64,000 bases of DNA from Alphaproteobacteria bacterium UBA2966 (GCA_002348365.1 DEBC01000089.1:8054-72053), one strand, 5' to 3'. Shown: positions 9,424-18,293, counted from the first letter of the stretch. A program made the numbers and translations. The notes: generated by a model from the sequence alone, not told the origin.

Positions 9424-10955
9424 TGTGCGGCCGCACTCGTCTCGGTGAGTCCGAGCTTGTCGGCGAGCCCGATGCGCTGCAGCTTTCCGGTGGCACCTTT
9501 CGGAATCTCTTCAAGGAATACGATGGTGCGGGGGACCTTGAAGGCGGCCAGACGTTGGGCCGCAAAATCACGAAGCTCCTTCTCCGTCAGCGAAGATCCA
9601 TCGCGTAGAACGATGGCGGCTGCGACGTCCTCGCCCAATTTGTCATGGGGCAGGGCGAAGGTGACGGCTTGAGCCACTGCCTCATGGTCCATCAAAATCT
9701 CATCCACTTCGAGCGGCGATATCTTCTCGCCGCCGCGATTGATGATCTCCTTCAAGCGTCCGGTGATGGTGAGATACCCGTCTTCGTCGAAATAGCCCTG
9801 ATCGCCCGTCCTGAACCAACCGTCGTCGAATGCGGTGGCATTGGCTTCGGGATTGGCCTCATACCCATGCGTGACGTTTGCACCCCTGATAACGACTTCG
9901 CCAACGGTACCTTGATCCTGCACGGCGCCCGACTCATCGAAGATCGCGACTTCGGGCCCTGCCGGAAGCCCCACTGAACCGGGTTTCCGGGCTTGGGGTG
10001 GCAACGGGTTGGATGCCATCTGATGTGCGGCCTCTGTCATGCCATAGGACTCGATCACGGGGACGCCGAACACTTCCTCCAGCTCTGCCATGACCTGAGA
10101 CGGCAGGGATGCGCTGGACGATCGGATCAGGCGCAGATCGGAGTCTTCGATGATCTCGCGGTTGCGTGCTGCGCGGGACAAGATGGCCTGGTGCATCGTC
10201 GGCACGGCCGTATACCAGGTCGGTCGAACTTCCTCGAGCCATGCGAAGAATCGCAATGCATTGAACCCCGGGGGGCAGTGCACGGACGCGCCAGCCGCGA
10301 GGCTCGACAGCACGGCGCCCATCAGGCCGTGAATGTGGAAAAGCGGCATGACATTGAGGCAACGGTCATCGGCGACCAGCGACAGCGTCGTCGAGATGTT
10401 CCGGGCGGATGCGCAGACGTTGGTATGACTCAACGGCACGATCTTGGGACGCGACGTCGTGCCCGACGTGTGCAGAACCAGCGCGATGTCATCGGCCTTG
10501 GAATCACCATCCTCGGAAGGAGCTGCCGCGGCGTCTCCCACCAGTGCGAACGATCCGGCAGTATCCGTCGGCTGGCTGGACAGCTCCAATACAGTGATGC
10601 CGAGGCGCTTTGCGACGGCTACGGCTGGCGACTCGTCTCCATCGGCAACGATCAAGGCTTTGGCGTTAAGGTCACTAAGGTAAAACTCGAACTCTTCGTC
10701 GCGGTACGCGGGATTCAACGGCGCCGTGGTCGCTCCTGCGGCCACCGACACGAAGGCGCTCGCCATTTCGGGGCCGTTTGGCAGGACAATCGCTATTCGA
10801 TCGTTTCGGCCAATGCCGAAGTCGCGCAATGTCGCGACGGTTTGTGCCGCATGTGCCCGCAGTCCGTCATAGGTGGTGGAAATGCGTTCAGGCGCGCCAA
10901 TGGCGACGGCATTGGCATCGCCGCGCGAGAGGAGATCGAGGATCGTGTCTGACAT
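9420..10955 (-). CDS. acyl-CoA synthetase / AMP-forming ligase
   Basis: 511-residue ANL-superfamily enzyme that activates a carboxylic acid as an acyl-adenylate and transfers it to CoA. Motifs: HTSGTTSRPKIVP (P-loop; the usual glycine after the second Thr is Ser), SYGMTEAAHQ, WFRTGDQGYFDEDGYL, GRLKEIINRGGEKISP and the C-terminal catalytic lysine in KGATGKLQR. It looks like the Pcs60/oxalate-CoA-ligase-like group, so a small or dicarboxylic substrate is possible. It is the first gene of the minus-strand run; the upstream 970 bases contain no gene on this strand that would share its promoter. Overlaps the next gene by four bases. Confidence 0.9.
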   Translation of the reverse strand: MSDTILDLLSRGDANAVAIGAPERISTTYDGLRAHAAQTVATLRDFGIGRNDRIAIVLPNGPEMASAFVSVAAGATTAPLNPAYRDEEFEFYLSDLNAKALIVADGDESPAVAVAKRLGITVLELSSQPTDTAGSFALVGDAAAAPSEDGDSKADDIALVLHTSGTTSRPKIVPLSHTNVCASARNISTTLSLVADDRCLNVMPLFHIHGLMGAVLSSLAAGASVHCPPGFNALRFFAWLEEVRPTWYTAVPTMHQAILSRAARNREIIEDSDLRLIRSSSASLPSQVMAELEEVFGVPVIESYGMTEAAHQMASNPLPPQARKPGSVGLPAGPEVAIFDESGAVQDQGTVGEVVIRGANVTHGYEANPEANATAFDDGWFRTGDQGYFDEDGYLTITGRLKEIINRGGEKISPLEVDEILMDHEAVAQAVTFALPHDKLGEDVAAAIVLRDGSSLTEKELRDFAAQRLAAFKVPRTIVFLEEIPKGATGKLQRIGLADKLGLTETSAAAQ

Positions 10956-11089
10956 GTTCGCCGAAACTGAGTGAGGGTCGCCTCTGAAAGTGCCAAATAC
11001 CCCTGGAGCGTCTGACGATCAGAGGGCTGGCGTGATTCCACTCGATCACGCCGTCACAGGCAAGTCTTTAGGGAATCAGAAGGCGCAGA

Positions 11090-11377
11090 CTAAGTTTTGA
11101 CCGTGAGGGGCAGGAACCGGATTTCGGAATCGGTCGCCCGCTGTTCTGTTGCCTGGTATGCCGCGACGGCCTCCTCCGCCATTCCGGGCCCTTTGCGCTC
11201 GTCCTGCGGCATCGTCTGTTGGGCTATAAATTGGGTCAGTAAGGGACTCGAGTAGGTCGCGAAGCCACTAAAATTTCCCGCATTGGTCGGGTGGTGCGGC
11301 CGGTCCTTCGCAGGATGGAAGTCTCGACCGGCGCGATCCGCTGCCCGTCTGCCGGAGTAGCCCTCGGCACGACGGTC
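11090..11377 (-). pseudogene. possible protein remnant without a start codon
   Basis: Minus-strand frame open from just after a TAG (11378-11380) to a TAG at 11090-11092, 95 codons with no ATG near the beginning. The translation looks protein-like in its second half (FATYSSPLLTQFIAQQTMP, then EEAVAAYQATEQRATD) and resembles the C-terminal style of small alphaproteobacterial conserved hypothetical proteins ending in an A-Y-x-A-T helix and a short hydrophobic strand. I do not recognise a function. It may be the 3' part of a decayed gene, or chance in GC-rich DNA. Confidence 0.3.
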
Positions 11378-11818
11378 CTAGCTCCTTATCTGTTCGTTGC
11401 TCTGGTAATCATGGAATGCGGGGCGGGCACGTCCATGATGGGCCTCCCCGCGTAGTCGAAGGTTGCCGGACTCATAGAAGCTCGGTCGCTCGCTGGGGGC
11501 GTGGACCGATGGTTGTACGATTGCTAGGGACGTTGCGGCTGTCACGTCGGCCGTCTTCTGCCCTTTAAAAACCTGCCCAAATAACTGGCGAGCATTCTAT
11601 TCTCGAGAAGTTACTTAAAATTAAAGATAATTTTATCTCGAATTATGTTAGCATTTGATTCACCATATCATTCTGACGGGTGGGCGAGCCCGGAAACCCA
11701 GGGTTTTCGCGGGTTTGTCTATATACGTCGGGCGTCGGAAAAGTATCCTCGAGAGCCCTGGATTATCGGAAATTCCGCGAAAAATGATGATTCACGGGTT
11801 GGAAGTTGGTCTGACTTC

Positions 11819-11861
11819 GTGCCCGGCAGGGTATCCGATGCCCCGGGACCCTGCCGGGCAC
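11819..11861. terminator. perfect 14-base-arm hairpin
   Basis: GTGCCCGGCAGGGT (11819-11832) and its exact complement (11848-11861) enclose a 15-base loop that itself contains CCCCGGG. There is no T-run on either side. It sits 66 bases before the EamA start codon, so it could terminate upstream transcription, form a leader structure for the transporter mRNA, or be a protein-binding site. No gene clearly ends here, which favours a leader role or a relic. Confidence 0.55.
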
Positions 11862-11926
11862 GGTTGTGTCCAGAGTATGCCAGCCCCTATGACAGGTTGA
11901 TGAAGCCCCAGGTTTGAGGATTCTGC

Positions 11927-12874
11927 GTGGGAAACGGACGGACACAGCCGACTTTGATCGGGACAATTGCGATAGTGATGTGGGCGGCGCTTGCAGTGCT
12001 CACGGCACAAACCGGCCGAGTTCCGCCGTTCCTGCTGGTCGCTTTATCCTTCACGTTGGCGTTCGCCATCGGAGTCGTGTTTTGGCTCACGGAAGCGGGG
12101 CAGGAAGACGGGCAAAACATGGTCGCCCGCGTCGCCTCCCACTTCAAGCTGCCGCTCGGGGTTTGGATACTCGGAGTGGGCGGGTTGTTCGGCTATCACT
12201 TCTTTTACTTCGTGGCTCTGCGAAACGCGCCACCGGTGGAAGCCAGCCTGATCGCATATCTGTGGCCGCTCTTGATCGTTGTCTTTTCGGGATTTCTACC
12301 AGGTGAGCGACTGCGTTGGTGGCACCTTGCCGGAACGGCCGCAGGATTGCTGGGCACGGCCGTTCTCATCACCGGCGGCGAAGTCTCGTTCAAAAGTGAA
12401 TTTGCGGTGGGATATGCGGCTGCGGCGGTCTGCGCTCTGACGTGGTCTGGCTACTCCGTGCTTTCGCGTGCCGTGCGGCATGTCCCTAGCAGCGCGGTCG
12501 GGGCCTTTTGCGGCGTAACCGCCGTCCTCAGCTACGGCGCGCATCTTGCCCTGGAATCGACAATCTGGCCGGCAAGTGTTGGAGAATGGCTGGCGGTCGC
12601 TGGGCTGGGCTTGGGCCCTGTGGGGGCGGCGTTCTATCTATGGGATCACGGCGTCAAGCACGGGGATATCCGAATTCTTGGGGCATCCTCATATGGAGCG
12701 CCTTTGCTCTCGACATTGATACTGATTGCCGTCGGTTTAGCTGATGCCACATGGCAGGTTGGCATCGCCTGCCTGTTGATTACGGGCGGGGCAGTATTGG
12801 CGGCACGAGAGATGATCGAGCTCCGCCGTTCAAAAGAGCCGTCATCGCGTGACGGCCCACCGCGCGCGGGTTAG
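11927..12874 (+). CDS. EamA/DMT-family permease, YddG-like
   Basis: 315-residue inner-membrane protein with about ten hydrophobic segments arranged as two EamA repeats (residues about 8-145 and 155-295). The PPVEASLIAYLWPLLIVVFS stretch closes the first repeat as in aromatic or other amino-acid exporters of the YddG type. Start is GTG at 11927, with GAGGAT upstream. Substrate cannot be read from the sequence; export of an amino acid or metabolite is the family expectation. It is followed 32 bases later by gloB, so the two may be co-transcribed. Confidence 0.88.
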   Translation: MGNGRTQPTLIGTIAIVMWAALAVLTAQTGRVPPFLLVALSFTLAFAIGVVFWLTEAGQEDGQNMVARVASHFKLPLGVWILGVGGLFGYHFFYFVALRNAPPVEASLIAYLWPLLIVVFSGFLPGERLRWWHLAGTAAGLLGTAVLITGGEVSFKSEFAVGYAAAAVCALTWSGYSVLSRAVRHVPSSAVGAFCGVTAVLSYGAHLALESTIWPASVGEWLAVAGLGLGPVGAAFYLWDHGVKHGDIRILGASSYGAPLLSTLILIAVGLADATWQVGIACLLITGGAVLAAREMIELRRSKEPSSRDGPPRAG

Positions 12875-12906
12875 AGTGCCGCCAAACCTTTCGGGAGGAG
12901 CAACCG

Positions 12907-13698
12907 ATGATCGTCGAGCAAGTGTGGACGGCCAACAATTTTCGTAACTTCAATTACCTGATTGTCTGTCCCGAGACAGGAGAGGCATTGGCCATCGACC
13001 CTCTGGATCACGAGAAGTGTCTGGCGGCCGCTGAGTCCAACGGTTGGCAAATCACCCTGGTCCTGAACACACACGAACACCACGATCACATCGGTGGAAA
13101 TCAGGCCGTGATCGAAGCAACGGGTGCCAAGCTGCTCGCCCACAAGAACGCCAAGGAGAAAATCCCCGATATGGATGTCGGACTCGGTGCGGGCGACGTG
13201 GTGAAAGTCGGTCGGACGGTCGAGCTCGAGTCATTGGATACGCCCGGCCACACCATGAGCCACGTCTGCCTCCTGTCGCGTACAGATCAGCCGGCACTGT
13301 TCTGCGGCGACACGCTGTTCAACGCGGGTGCGGGAAACTGCCACAACGGCGGCCACCCGGCCGAGCTTTACGACACGTTCGTCCGGCAACTGGCATCTCT
13401 GCCCGACAACACATTGATTTATCCGGGCCACGATTACATCGCCAACAATCTGGAGTTCACCCTGGACCGAGAGCCTGACAATCCCCGTGCACCGGAACTC
13501 CTGAAACAGGTCGGCGATCAGGATCCCAATGATGCACTGGTCTCCACGCTGGGGCTGGAGAAAGAGATCAACACGTTCTTCCGTCTCCACAACCCGACCG
13601 TCATCGCAAAATTGCGTGCAGCCTTTCCGGATCTGCCGGATGAGCCAGACGAAAAAACTGTCTTCCTCAAACTGCGCGAGCTCCGCAACAGCTGGTAA
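12907..13698 (+). CDS. gloB: hydroxyacylglutathione hydrolase (glyoxalase II)
   Basis: 263-residue metallo-beta-lactamase-fold enzyme that hydrolyses S-lactoylglutathione to lactate and glutathione in methylglyoxal detoxification. The metal motif T-H-x-H-x-D-H is present as NTHEHHDHIGG (residues about 55-65), with later ligands in DTPGHTMSHVC, FCGDTLFNAG and YPGHDY. The C-terminal HAGH region (about 170-255, ending FLKLRELRNSW) fits glyoxalase II and not a generic lactamase-fold protein. A strong GGGAGGAG site precedes the ATG. It is convergent with the GST gene, only 12 bases apart. Confidence 0.95.
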   Translation: MIVEQVWTANNFRNFNYLIVCPETGEALAIDPLDHEKCLAAAESNGWQITLVLNTHEHHDHIGGNQAVIEATGAKLLAHKNAKEKIPDMDVGLGAGDVVKVGRTVELESLDTPGHTMSHVCLLSRTDQPALFCGDTLFNAGAGNCHNGGHPAELYDTFVRQLASLPDNTLIYPGHDYIANNLEFTLDREPDNPRAPELLKQVGDQDPNDALVSTLGLEKEINTFFRLHNPTVIAKLRAAFPDLPDEPDEKTVFLKLRELRNSW

Positions 13699-13710
13699 GC
13701 AGAGCGGCTA

Positions 13711-14310
13711 TCATTCGCGAGGCGTGGTGTCCTGCAGCGAGGGACGCGCGGCTATCTCCTGATACCAGGATGCCAGTCGGGGGTGGTCTTCCCGCCAGTC
13801 GAAGTCGGGCAGCCGGAAATCGAGGTAGCCCAGGCTGATCCCGGTGGTCAGCAACCCGATATCTATCCCGGTGTAGGTATCCGCCGCAGCCTCCATCGCG
13901 TCGACGGCTCGTTCGACAATGCCCAACTGGCGTTCCATCCACCATGCCGATTGCTCGCCAGCATCACGCATCAGCTCACGCCGCCTCAGGATGGCCGCAT
14001 CCATCAAGCCATCCGCCAGCGCCATGCGGGTCAGCGCCTGCCAGCGCAATGGGCCTTCAGGCGCAAACAGGCGTGGTGGCTCGCGCAGCGAGTCGAGGTA
14101 TTCGCATATAACGGGGCTATCGAACAGCACGCTGCCGTCTGGGAGTGTCAGCGCCGGGATCTTGCCGATGGGGTTCTGAGTGGCGATGTCCGTGGCGGGG
14201 TCCCACGGATTTGTCGTCTCAAGTTCGAGATCACCAGCAACACCGGCCTCGATGGCCGTAGCCATGCATTTGCGGACAAACGGGGAGGTCGTGGAATAAC
14301 GGAGTTTCAC
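13711..14310 (-). CDS. glutathione S-transferase
   Basis: 199-residue GST with an N-terminal thioredoxin-like domain (MKLRYSTTSPFVRKCM at the start, IPALTLPDGSVLFDSPVICEYLD near residues 53-73, containing the cis-Pro and the E/D-S glutathione-binding positions) and an all-helical C-terminal domain. The reading begins at GTG 14310; no good ribosome site is visible, so it may be coupled to the small frame just upstream. The catalytic N-terminal residue is probably Ser or Thr in STTSPF. Role: conjugation or reduction with glutathione, consistent with gloB next door. Confidence 0.9.
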   Translation of the reverse strand: MKLRYSTTSPFVRKCMATAIEAGVAGDLELETTNPWDPATDIATQNPIGKIPALTLPDGSVLFDSPVICEYLDSLREPPRLFAPEGPLRWQALTRMALADGLMDAAILRRRELMRDAGEQSAWWMERQLGIVERAVDAMEAAADTYTGIDIGLLTTGISLGYLDFRLPDFDWREDHPRLASWYQEIAARPSLQDTTPRE

Positions 14311-14325
14311 GGAACCGGGACCGGA

Positions 14326-14463
14326 TTAGTACTTGTCACGGCGTTTTCTCAGGCGACCGAATGCCTTCGAAGCCGGCGCGTCGCCATCCAGTTTCACGGC
14401 GCGCTGAATCTCAGGCTCGTCAGCCCGCAGAACCGGAACCTGTTCGATTTCCAGATTTCCCAT
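14326..14463 (-). CDS. small hypothetical protein (45 residues)
   Basis: Short frame ending 15 bases before the GST start, on the same strand. From ATG 14463 it encodes a 45-residue hydrophilic peptide ending FGRLRKRRDKY; the frame could extend to 14535. I do not recognise the family. Its basic C terminus and its position between a palindromic operator-like site (14574-14595) and GST suggest it may be the first gene of the GST transcript, but there is no strong ribosome site. It may be spurious. Confidence 0.35.
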   Translation of the reverse strand: MGNLEIEQVPVLRADEPEIQRAVKLDGDAPASKAFGRLRKRRDKY

Positions 14464-14573
14464 ACTCACGGCGTATTCCCCCGACAGCCGACGCGAGATT
14501 GACGTTGCGGTTCCCCGGATTGCGCCCACCCGCAATACTTGAGTCGTGATTAAAACTCAACTGTCGCGTGTTG

Positions 14574-14595
14574 TCGTGTGACCATGGTCACACGA
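14574..14595. promoter_or_regulatory. 22-base perfect palindrome, candidate operator
   Basis: Half-site TCGTGTGACCA is followed directly by its reverse complement, giving a perfect 22-base palindrome in the 118-190 base space between the divergent GST and methyltransferase genes. A second inverted repeat, TTGAGT/ACTCAA, lies at 14539-14560. The symmetry and position suit a dimeric regulator's operator serving both promoters. No regulator gene lies immediately next to it. Confidence 0.6.
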
Positions 14596-14653
14596 TGTTC
14601 ATTCATTATGCACGTCCGTCCGCGGCAAGTCTCTATGCTAGCATCCGGTTATC

Positions 14654-15415
14654 ATGCGGCCTGATATCGTCGATTTGGATCAGTTCTACACCACTCGCCT
14701 CGGCCAGGTGAGCCGGAGACTGATTCGCCGGCGCCTGCAGGAAATTTGGCCGGATGTCAGCGGGCAACGTGTGCTCGGGATGGGATACGCAACTCCTTAT
14801 CTCAGAACATTTCGGGACAAGGCTGATCGGGTGCTGGCGGCGATGCCCGCCGGTCAGGGAGTCATACACTGGCCAAAAGGGGAGCCCGGACTCGTGACGC
14901 TGTCCGAGGAATCCGAGATTCCGCTTCCCGACAGTTCGATGGACCGGATATTGCTGGTTCACTGCCTCGAGAACGCCGAGCAGGTGCGACCGATGCTGCG
15001 AGAGATATGGCGCGTGATGACGTCGGGCGGAAGGCTCATCGTGGTGGTACCGAATCGCCGGGGCCTGTGGGCACGCATCGAACGCACTCCTTTTGGATAT
15101 GGTCAGCCGTTTTCGCCACCACAGTTAAACAGATTGTTGCGGGAAACCATGTTCTCGCCCACGACGACATCGGCGGCGGTCTCAATCCCGCCTGTGACGT
15201 GGCGCCCGCTTCTGCGCATGGCGCCTGCGATCGAGCGCGTGGGACGGCAGTGGGGCCGGGCGGTCGCGGGTGTATTGATCGTCGAGGCGGGGAAACAGAT
15301 CTACGCGGTAACCGCCGACCGCGCCCAGAGGGTGCGGACCCGACGAATGGTGGCTCCTGCGACCAACAACGTATCTCCACGAAACGTGAGGTGCGTCACT
15401 TGGCAGAGGGTTTGA
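14654..15415 (+). CDS. SAM-dependent methyltransferase-like protein
   Basis: 253-residue class I methyltransferase-fold protein of the type often found next to gloB in alphaproteobacteria. Motif I is degenerate (VLGMGYATPYL at about residues 40-50, where a G-x-G-x-G would be expected), while the later strand MDRILLVHCLEN and the post-motif III LIVVVPNRRGLWAR are well preserved. Substrate is unknown. Start ATG 14654 is the first in frame; no obvious ribosome site. Convergent with metW, 12 bases apart. Confidence 0.8.
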   Translation: MRPDIVDLDQFYTTRLGQVSRRLIRRRLQEIWPDVSGQRVLGMGYATPYLRTFRDKADRVLAAMPAGQGVIHWPKGEPGLVTLSEESEIPLPDSSMDRILLVHCLENAEQVRPMLREIWRVMTSGGRLIVVVPNRRGLWARIERTPFGYGQPFSPPQLNRLLRETMFSPTTTSAAVSIPPVTWRPLLRMAPAIERVGRQWGRAVAGVLIVEAGKQIYAVTADRAQRVRTRRMVAPATNNVSPRNVRCVTWQRV

Positions 15416-15427
15416 AAGTAATTCCCG

Positions 15428-16090
15428 TCAGCCGGTGCCCGGGCGGCTGAGCAGGAAAACGCCCTGCTCGCTGAGAAGGTTCGCGAAGGGACCGTCACCC
15501 ACGAAATTCATGCGATTCCCCAATCTGTCTGCTGAGATATGGCGCTCGATGCGAATGCTAAGGGCGGCACACAGTTCGATGAAATCCTTAATCGTACAGA
15601 AGTGGGAGTTGGGCGTGTCATGCCATTGCTGGGTCAGCGCTTTGGTGACGGGCATGCGACCCGTCACGGCGAGTTGCCATCGCACACTCCAGTGACCGAA
15701 ATTGGGAATCGAGATCACCGCGCGGCGTCCAATTCGCAAGAGTTCAGCGAGGACGTCCCCGGGCCGCCGGACCTGCTGCAGCGTCTGACTGAGGACGGCA
15801 TAGTCAAATGATGCCGTAGGATAGTTCACCAGGTCTGTATCGGCGTCTCCCTGAACGACGGACAATCCCTGGGCGACACACGCATTGACGCCCGCCTGGC
15901 TGAGTTCGATTCCCCGACCATCGACGTTCTTGGTTCTTGCGAGATGATGCAGGAGCGCACCGTTGCCGCACCCGACGTCCAGCACACGCGAACCCGTGTC
16001 AATCATGTCGGCGATCAGCAGAAGGTCGACCCGGATGTTGCTCCCGGGATCAGATGTCGGGCCGGAACTCACTGGGTTGTGCCGCTCCAA
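15428..16090 (-). CDS. metW: methionine biosynthesis protein MetW
   Basis: 220-residue SAM-methyltransferase-fold protein. Motif I is intact (VLDVGCGNGALLHHLA at about residues 37-52), then GRGIELSQAGVNACV, and the MetW-specific YAVLSQTLQQVRRP and SIPNFGHWSVRWQL stretches. MetW is required with MetX for homoserine acylation in several proteobacteria; its exact activity is not settled. The start overlaps the end of metX by 22 bases, so translation is coupled. Confidence 0.95.
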   Translation of the reverse strand: MERHNPVSSGPTSDPGSNIRVDLLLIADMIDTGSRVLDVGCGNGALLHHLARTKNVDGRGIELSQAGVNACVAQGLSVVQGDADTDLVNYPTASFDYAVLSQTLQQVRRPGDVLAELLRIGRRAVISIPNFGHWSVRWQLAVTGRMPVTKALTQQWHDTPNSHFCTIKDFIELCAALSIRIERHISADRLGNRMNFVGDGPFANLLSEQGVFLLSRPGTG

Positions 16091-17244
16091 TGTTCCGCGG
16101 CGCCCCTCAGGAATCCCCGTATTGTCTCGAACATCTCGGGTTCATCGAGCAGAAAGGCATCGTGTCCTTTGTCGCTCTCGATTTCGACAAAGCTCACGTT
16201 CGCTGCGGCGGCATTCAATGCGTGAACGATGGTGCGGTTCTCGGAAGTGGGAAACAGCCAGTCTCCTGTAAAGGAGATAATGCAGAACCTGGTCGGGCTC
16301 CCCTGAAAGGCGTCTGCCAGTACGCCACGGTACTCGGCGATGAGGTCGAAGTAGTCCATGGCTCGCGTGAGATACAAATATGAGTTCGCATCGAAACGCT
16401 CGACAAAGACTTCTCCCTGATGCCGCAGATAGCTCTCAACCTGGAAATCGGCGCCGAAGCCGTAGGACAAAGTCTCCCGATCCTGAAGCTGACGTCCAAA
16501 TTTTCGATGCATCGCCGCTTCTGACAGATAACTGATGTGGGCTGCCATTCGAGCAACCGAAAGGCCGGCGCGTGGGATCGCGTTGTGCGAAAGATAATCA
16601 CCACCATGCCAATCGGTGTCACCCATGATTGCTAGGCGTCCCACCTCGTGCAGGGCGATGTTCTGGGCCGTGTGATGTGCCGCGCTGCCGATCGGGATGG
16701 CGGCGTGGACGCGCTCGGGATAGGTCACCGTCCACTGCAATGCCTGCATGCCACCCATCGATCCGCCGGAAACGCAGAAAATCTTATCGATGCCGAGATG
16801 GTCGAGCAGCATCGCTTGAGCCCGAACCATGTCCTTGATGGTGATGACGGGAAACGAAAGTCCGTATGGCCTTCCCGTTTTAGGGTCGTCGGACCTGGGT
16901 CCTGTCGTACCCATGCAACCGCCGAGTACGTTTGCGCATACCACGAAGTAGCGATCCGTATCGAAAGGGAGTCCGGGGCCCACCATAAGCGGCCACCAGC
17001 CGTCTCTTCCCGTAACGGGATTGATACCGGTGACAAACTGATCACCCGTCAGGGCGTGGCAAACGAGAATCACATTGGACTTCTCGTCGTTCAGCTGCCC
17101 GTAGGTCTCGTATGCAATGGTGAAGGGGCCCAGTTCCGTGCCGCTATCGAGCGTGAGAGGCGTCTCGGTGCCGAGCACAACCGTCCGTCCGGCCCGCTCT
17201 TCGGGACCGGTGACAACTTCTTCGTGACGCTGAGTGCTATTCAT
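16069..17244 (-). CDS. metX: homoserine O-acetyltransferase (or succinyltransferase)
   Basis: 391-residue alpha/beta-hydrolase-fold acyltransferase that activates homoserine for methionine synthesis. The nucleophile elbow is CVSGGSMGGMQALQW and the catalytic histidine is in SDKGHDAFLLDEP near the C terminus. The characteristic TGINPVTGRDGWWPLMVGPG-type oxyanion region is present. The family includes both acetyl- and succinyl-CoA users; the sequence was not resolved to one here. Transcribed with metW from a promoter at 17290-17318, divergently from the aromatic gene cluster. Confidence 0.95.
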   Translation of the reverse strand: MNSTQRHEEVVTGPEERAGRTVVLGTETPLTLDSGTELGPFTIAYETYGQLNDEKSNVILVCHALTGDQFVTGINPVTGRDGWWPLMVGPGLPFDTDRYFVVCANVLGGCMGTTGPRSDDPKTGRPYGLSFPVITIKDMVRAQAMLLDHLGIDKIFCVSGGSMGGMQALQWTVTYPERVHAAIPIGSAAHHTAQNIALHEVGRLAIMGDTDWHGGDYLSHNAIPRAGLSVARMAAHISYLSEAAMHRKFGRQLQDRETLSYGFGADFQVESYLRHQGEVFVERFDANSYLYLTRAMDYFDLIAEYRGVLADAFQGSPTRFCIISFTGDWLFPTSENRTIVHALNAAAANVSFVEIESDKGHDAFLLDEPEMFETIRGFLRGAAEHWSGTTQ

Positions 17245-17289
17245 CGCTCAACGGAGAACCGCCCACAAAACGCTCAGGGAAGGAAAGCA

Positions 17290-17318
17290 TAGCTATGGAC
17301 AAGTCTCCGTAATGTCAA
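17290..17318 (-). promoter_or_regulatory. sigma-70-type promoter for metXW
   Basis: On the minus strand, a perfect -35 TTGACA (17318-17313) is followed after 17 bases by TAGCTA (17295-17290) as -10. Transcription would start near 17283, leaving a leader of about 40 bases before the metX ATG. I looked for a SAM-II riboswitch, common before metX in alphaproteobacteria, and did not find its conserved elements. Confidence 0.55.
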
Positions 17319-17393
17319 CGTTTTCTTTGATTTTATGGCACCTCAGGACTACTACTATCCTACTCTTTTGGTGCGTAACCATCACAGATCGAT

Positions 17394-18293
17394 ATGGATA
17401 AAGAACCGGACACCCTCGGTTCCCTGCGGCGGGAAATCGACAAGATCGATACGGCGATCCACGATCTCCTTATGCGCCGATCGGAGGTGGTGGGGCGCAT
17501 TGATGCCGTCAAGAAACGTGGCAGTGCGCTGCCGACCGGTATGCGGCCCGGGCGTGAGGCCAAGGTGATACGTCGATTGATTACGCGCCACCGGGGTGCG
17601 CTGCCCGCGGTTGTGGTCGCCCGTTTGTGGCGAGAGCTGATTTCGGCATTCACGCGGCTGCAGGGGCCTTTGACGGCTGCTGTCTGTGCGCCGGAGATGT
17701 CGGTTGGGTATTGGGACCTAGCACGTGCACATTTCGGTTCGACAACCCCGATGGCGCTGCATCGTTCGCCCTTCGTCGTGTTGCGCGAAGTGGCGCGGGG
17801 CGAGGCGACGGTGGGCGTTTTGCCTATGCCCGAATCCGATGACGTGGATCCATGGTGGCCATTGTTGGCAGCAGAGACGGAGAACAAGCTCAAGATCATC
17901 TCGCGGCTGCCATTCGTCGAGGACGAGAGTTCCCGCTTTGAGGATCTTTCGGCAATGGTGGTTTCGCAAATGCCTCAAGACAACACCGATGACGACAGGT
18001 CTCTCATCGTTATTGCGGCAAACGCCCGAATCAGTCGCGCCAGCATCAACGAACTGCTGCAGAGCGTGGCACTCAGCGGGCGCAGTGTCACGGCGCTTGA
18101 TCGGCGCGAAGATCGACCCGAATGGTTGCATCTGGTGGAAGTCGAGGAGTATCTCGCTGACAACGATCCCAAAATCGAGTCTCTTATCAAGGGTGGCCGA
18201 GGACGCATCCGCAGGGTTGTGGTCATCGGAGGCTTTGCCAATCCGATCCGGACAGCCGGCGGCATTCAGCCCACGGCTTCCGCAGCTGAATAG
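17394..18293 (+). CDS. chorismate mutase with C-terminal extra domain
   Basis: 299-residue protein. Residues about 8-95 form an AroQ-class chorismate mutase (LRREIDKIDTAIHDLLMRRSEVVGRI, then the R-P-G-R-E and W-R-E-L helices), converting chorismate to prephenate. The remaining 200 residues resemble a degenerate prephenate-dehydratase/periplasmic-binding fold seen in alphaproteobacterial versions; I cannot see the TRF/ESRP dehydratase motifs, so dehydratase activity is unlikely. It heads a plus-strand operon with hisC and tyrA, which supports a role in tyrosine/phenylalanine supply. Confidence 0.88.
   Translation: MDKEPDTLGSLRREIDKIDTAIHDLLMRRSEVVGRIDAVKKRGSALPTGMRPGREAKVIRRLITRHRGALPAVVVARLWRELISAFTRLQGPLTAAVCAPEMSVGYWDLARAHFGSTTPMALHRSPFVVLREVARGEATVGVLPMPESDDVDPWWPLLAAETENKLKIISRLPFVEDESSRFEDLSAMVVSQMPQDNTDDDRSLIVIAANARISRASINELLQSVALSGRSVTALDRREDRPEWLHLVEVEEYLADNDPKIESLIKGGRGRIRRVVVIGGFANPIRTAGGIQPTASAAE

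Larger units (their letters stand above)
10956..11926. other. 970-base region without an intact gene
   Basis: Between the AMP-ligase and the EamA transporter there is no complete gene I can support. It contains a possible minus-strand gene remnant (11090-11377), a perfect 10-base palindrome TTCTCGAGAA near 11604, an AT-rich block at about 11610-11660 with inverted arms AAAATTA and TAATTTT, and a 14-base-arm hairpin at 11819-11861. The AT-rich block departs sharply from the GC-rich surroundings. The 5' end of the ligase transcript should lie at its left edge. Confidence 0.6.

Noticed and set aside
11645..11917. 90-codon plus-strand frame
   Set aside because: No recognisable protein features, and it runs through the AT-rich block and the 14-base hairpin.
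17245..17393. SAM-II riboswitch upstream of metX
   Set aside because: The conserved pseudoknot sequences expected in alphaproteobacterial metX leaders are not visible; only a sigma-70 promoter is.
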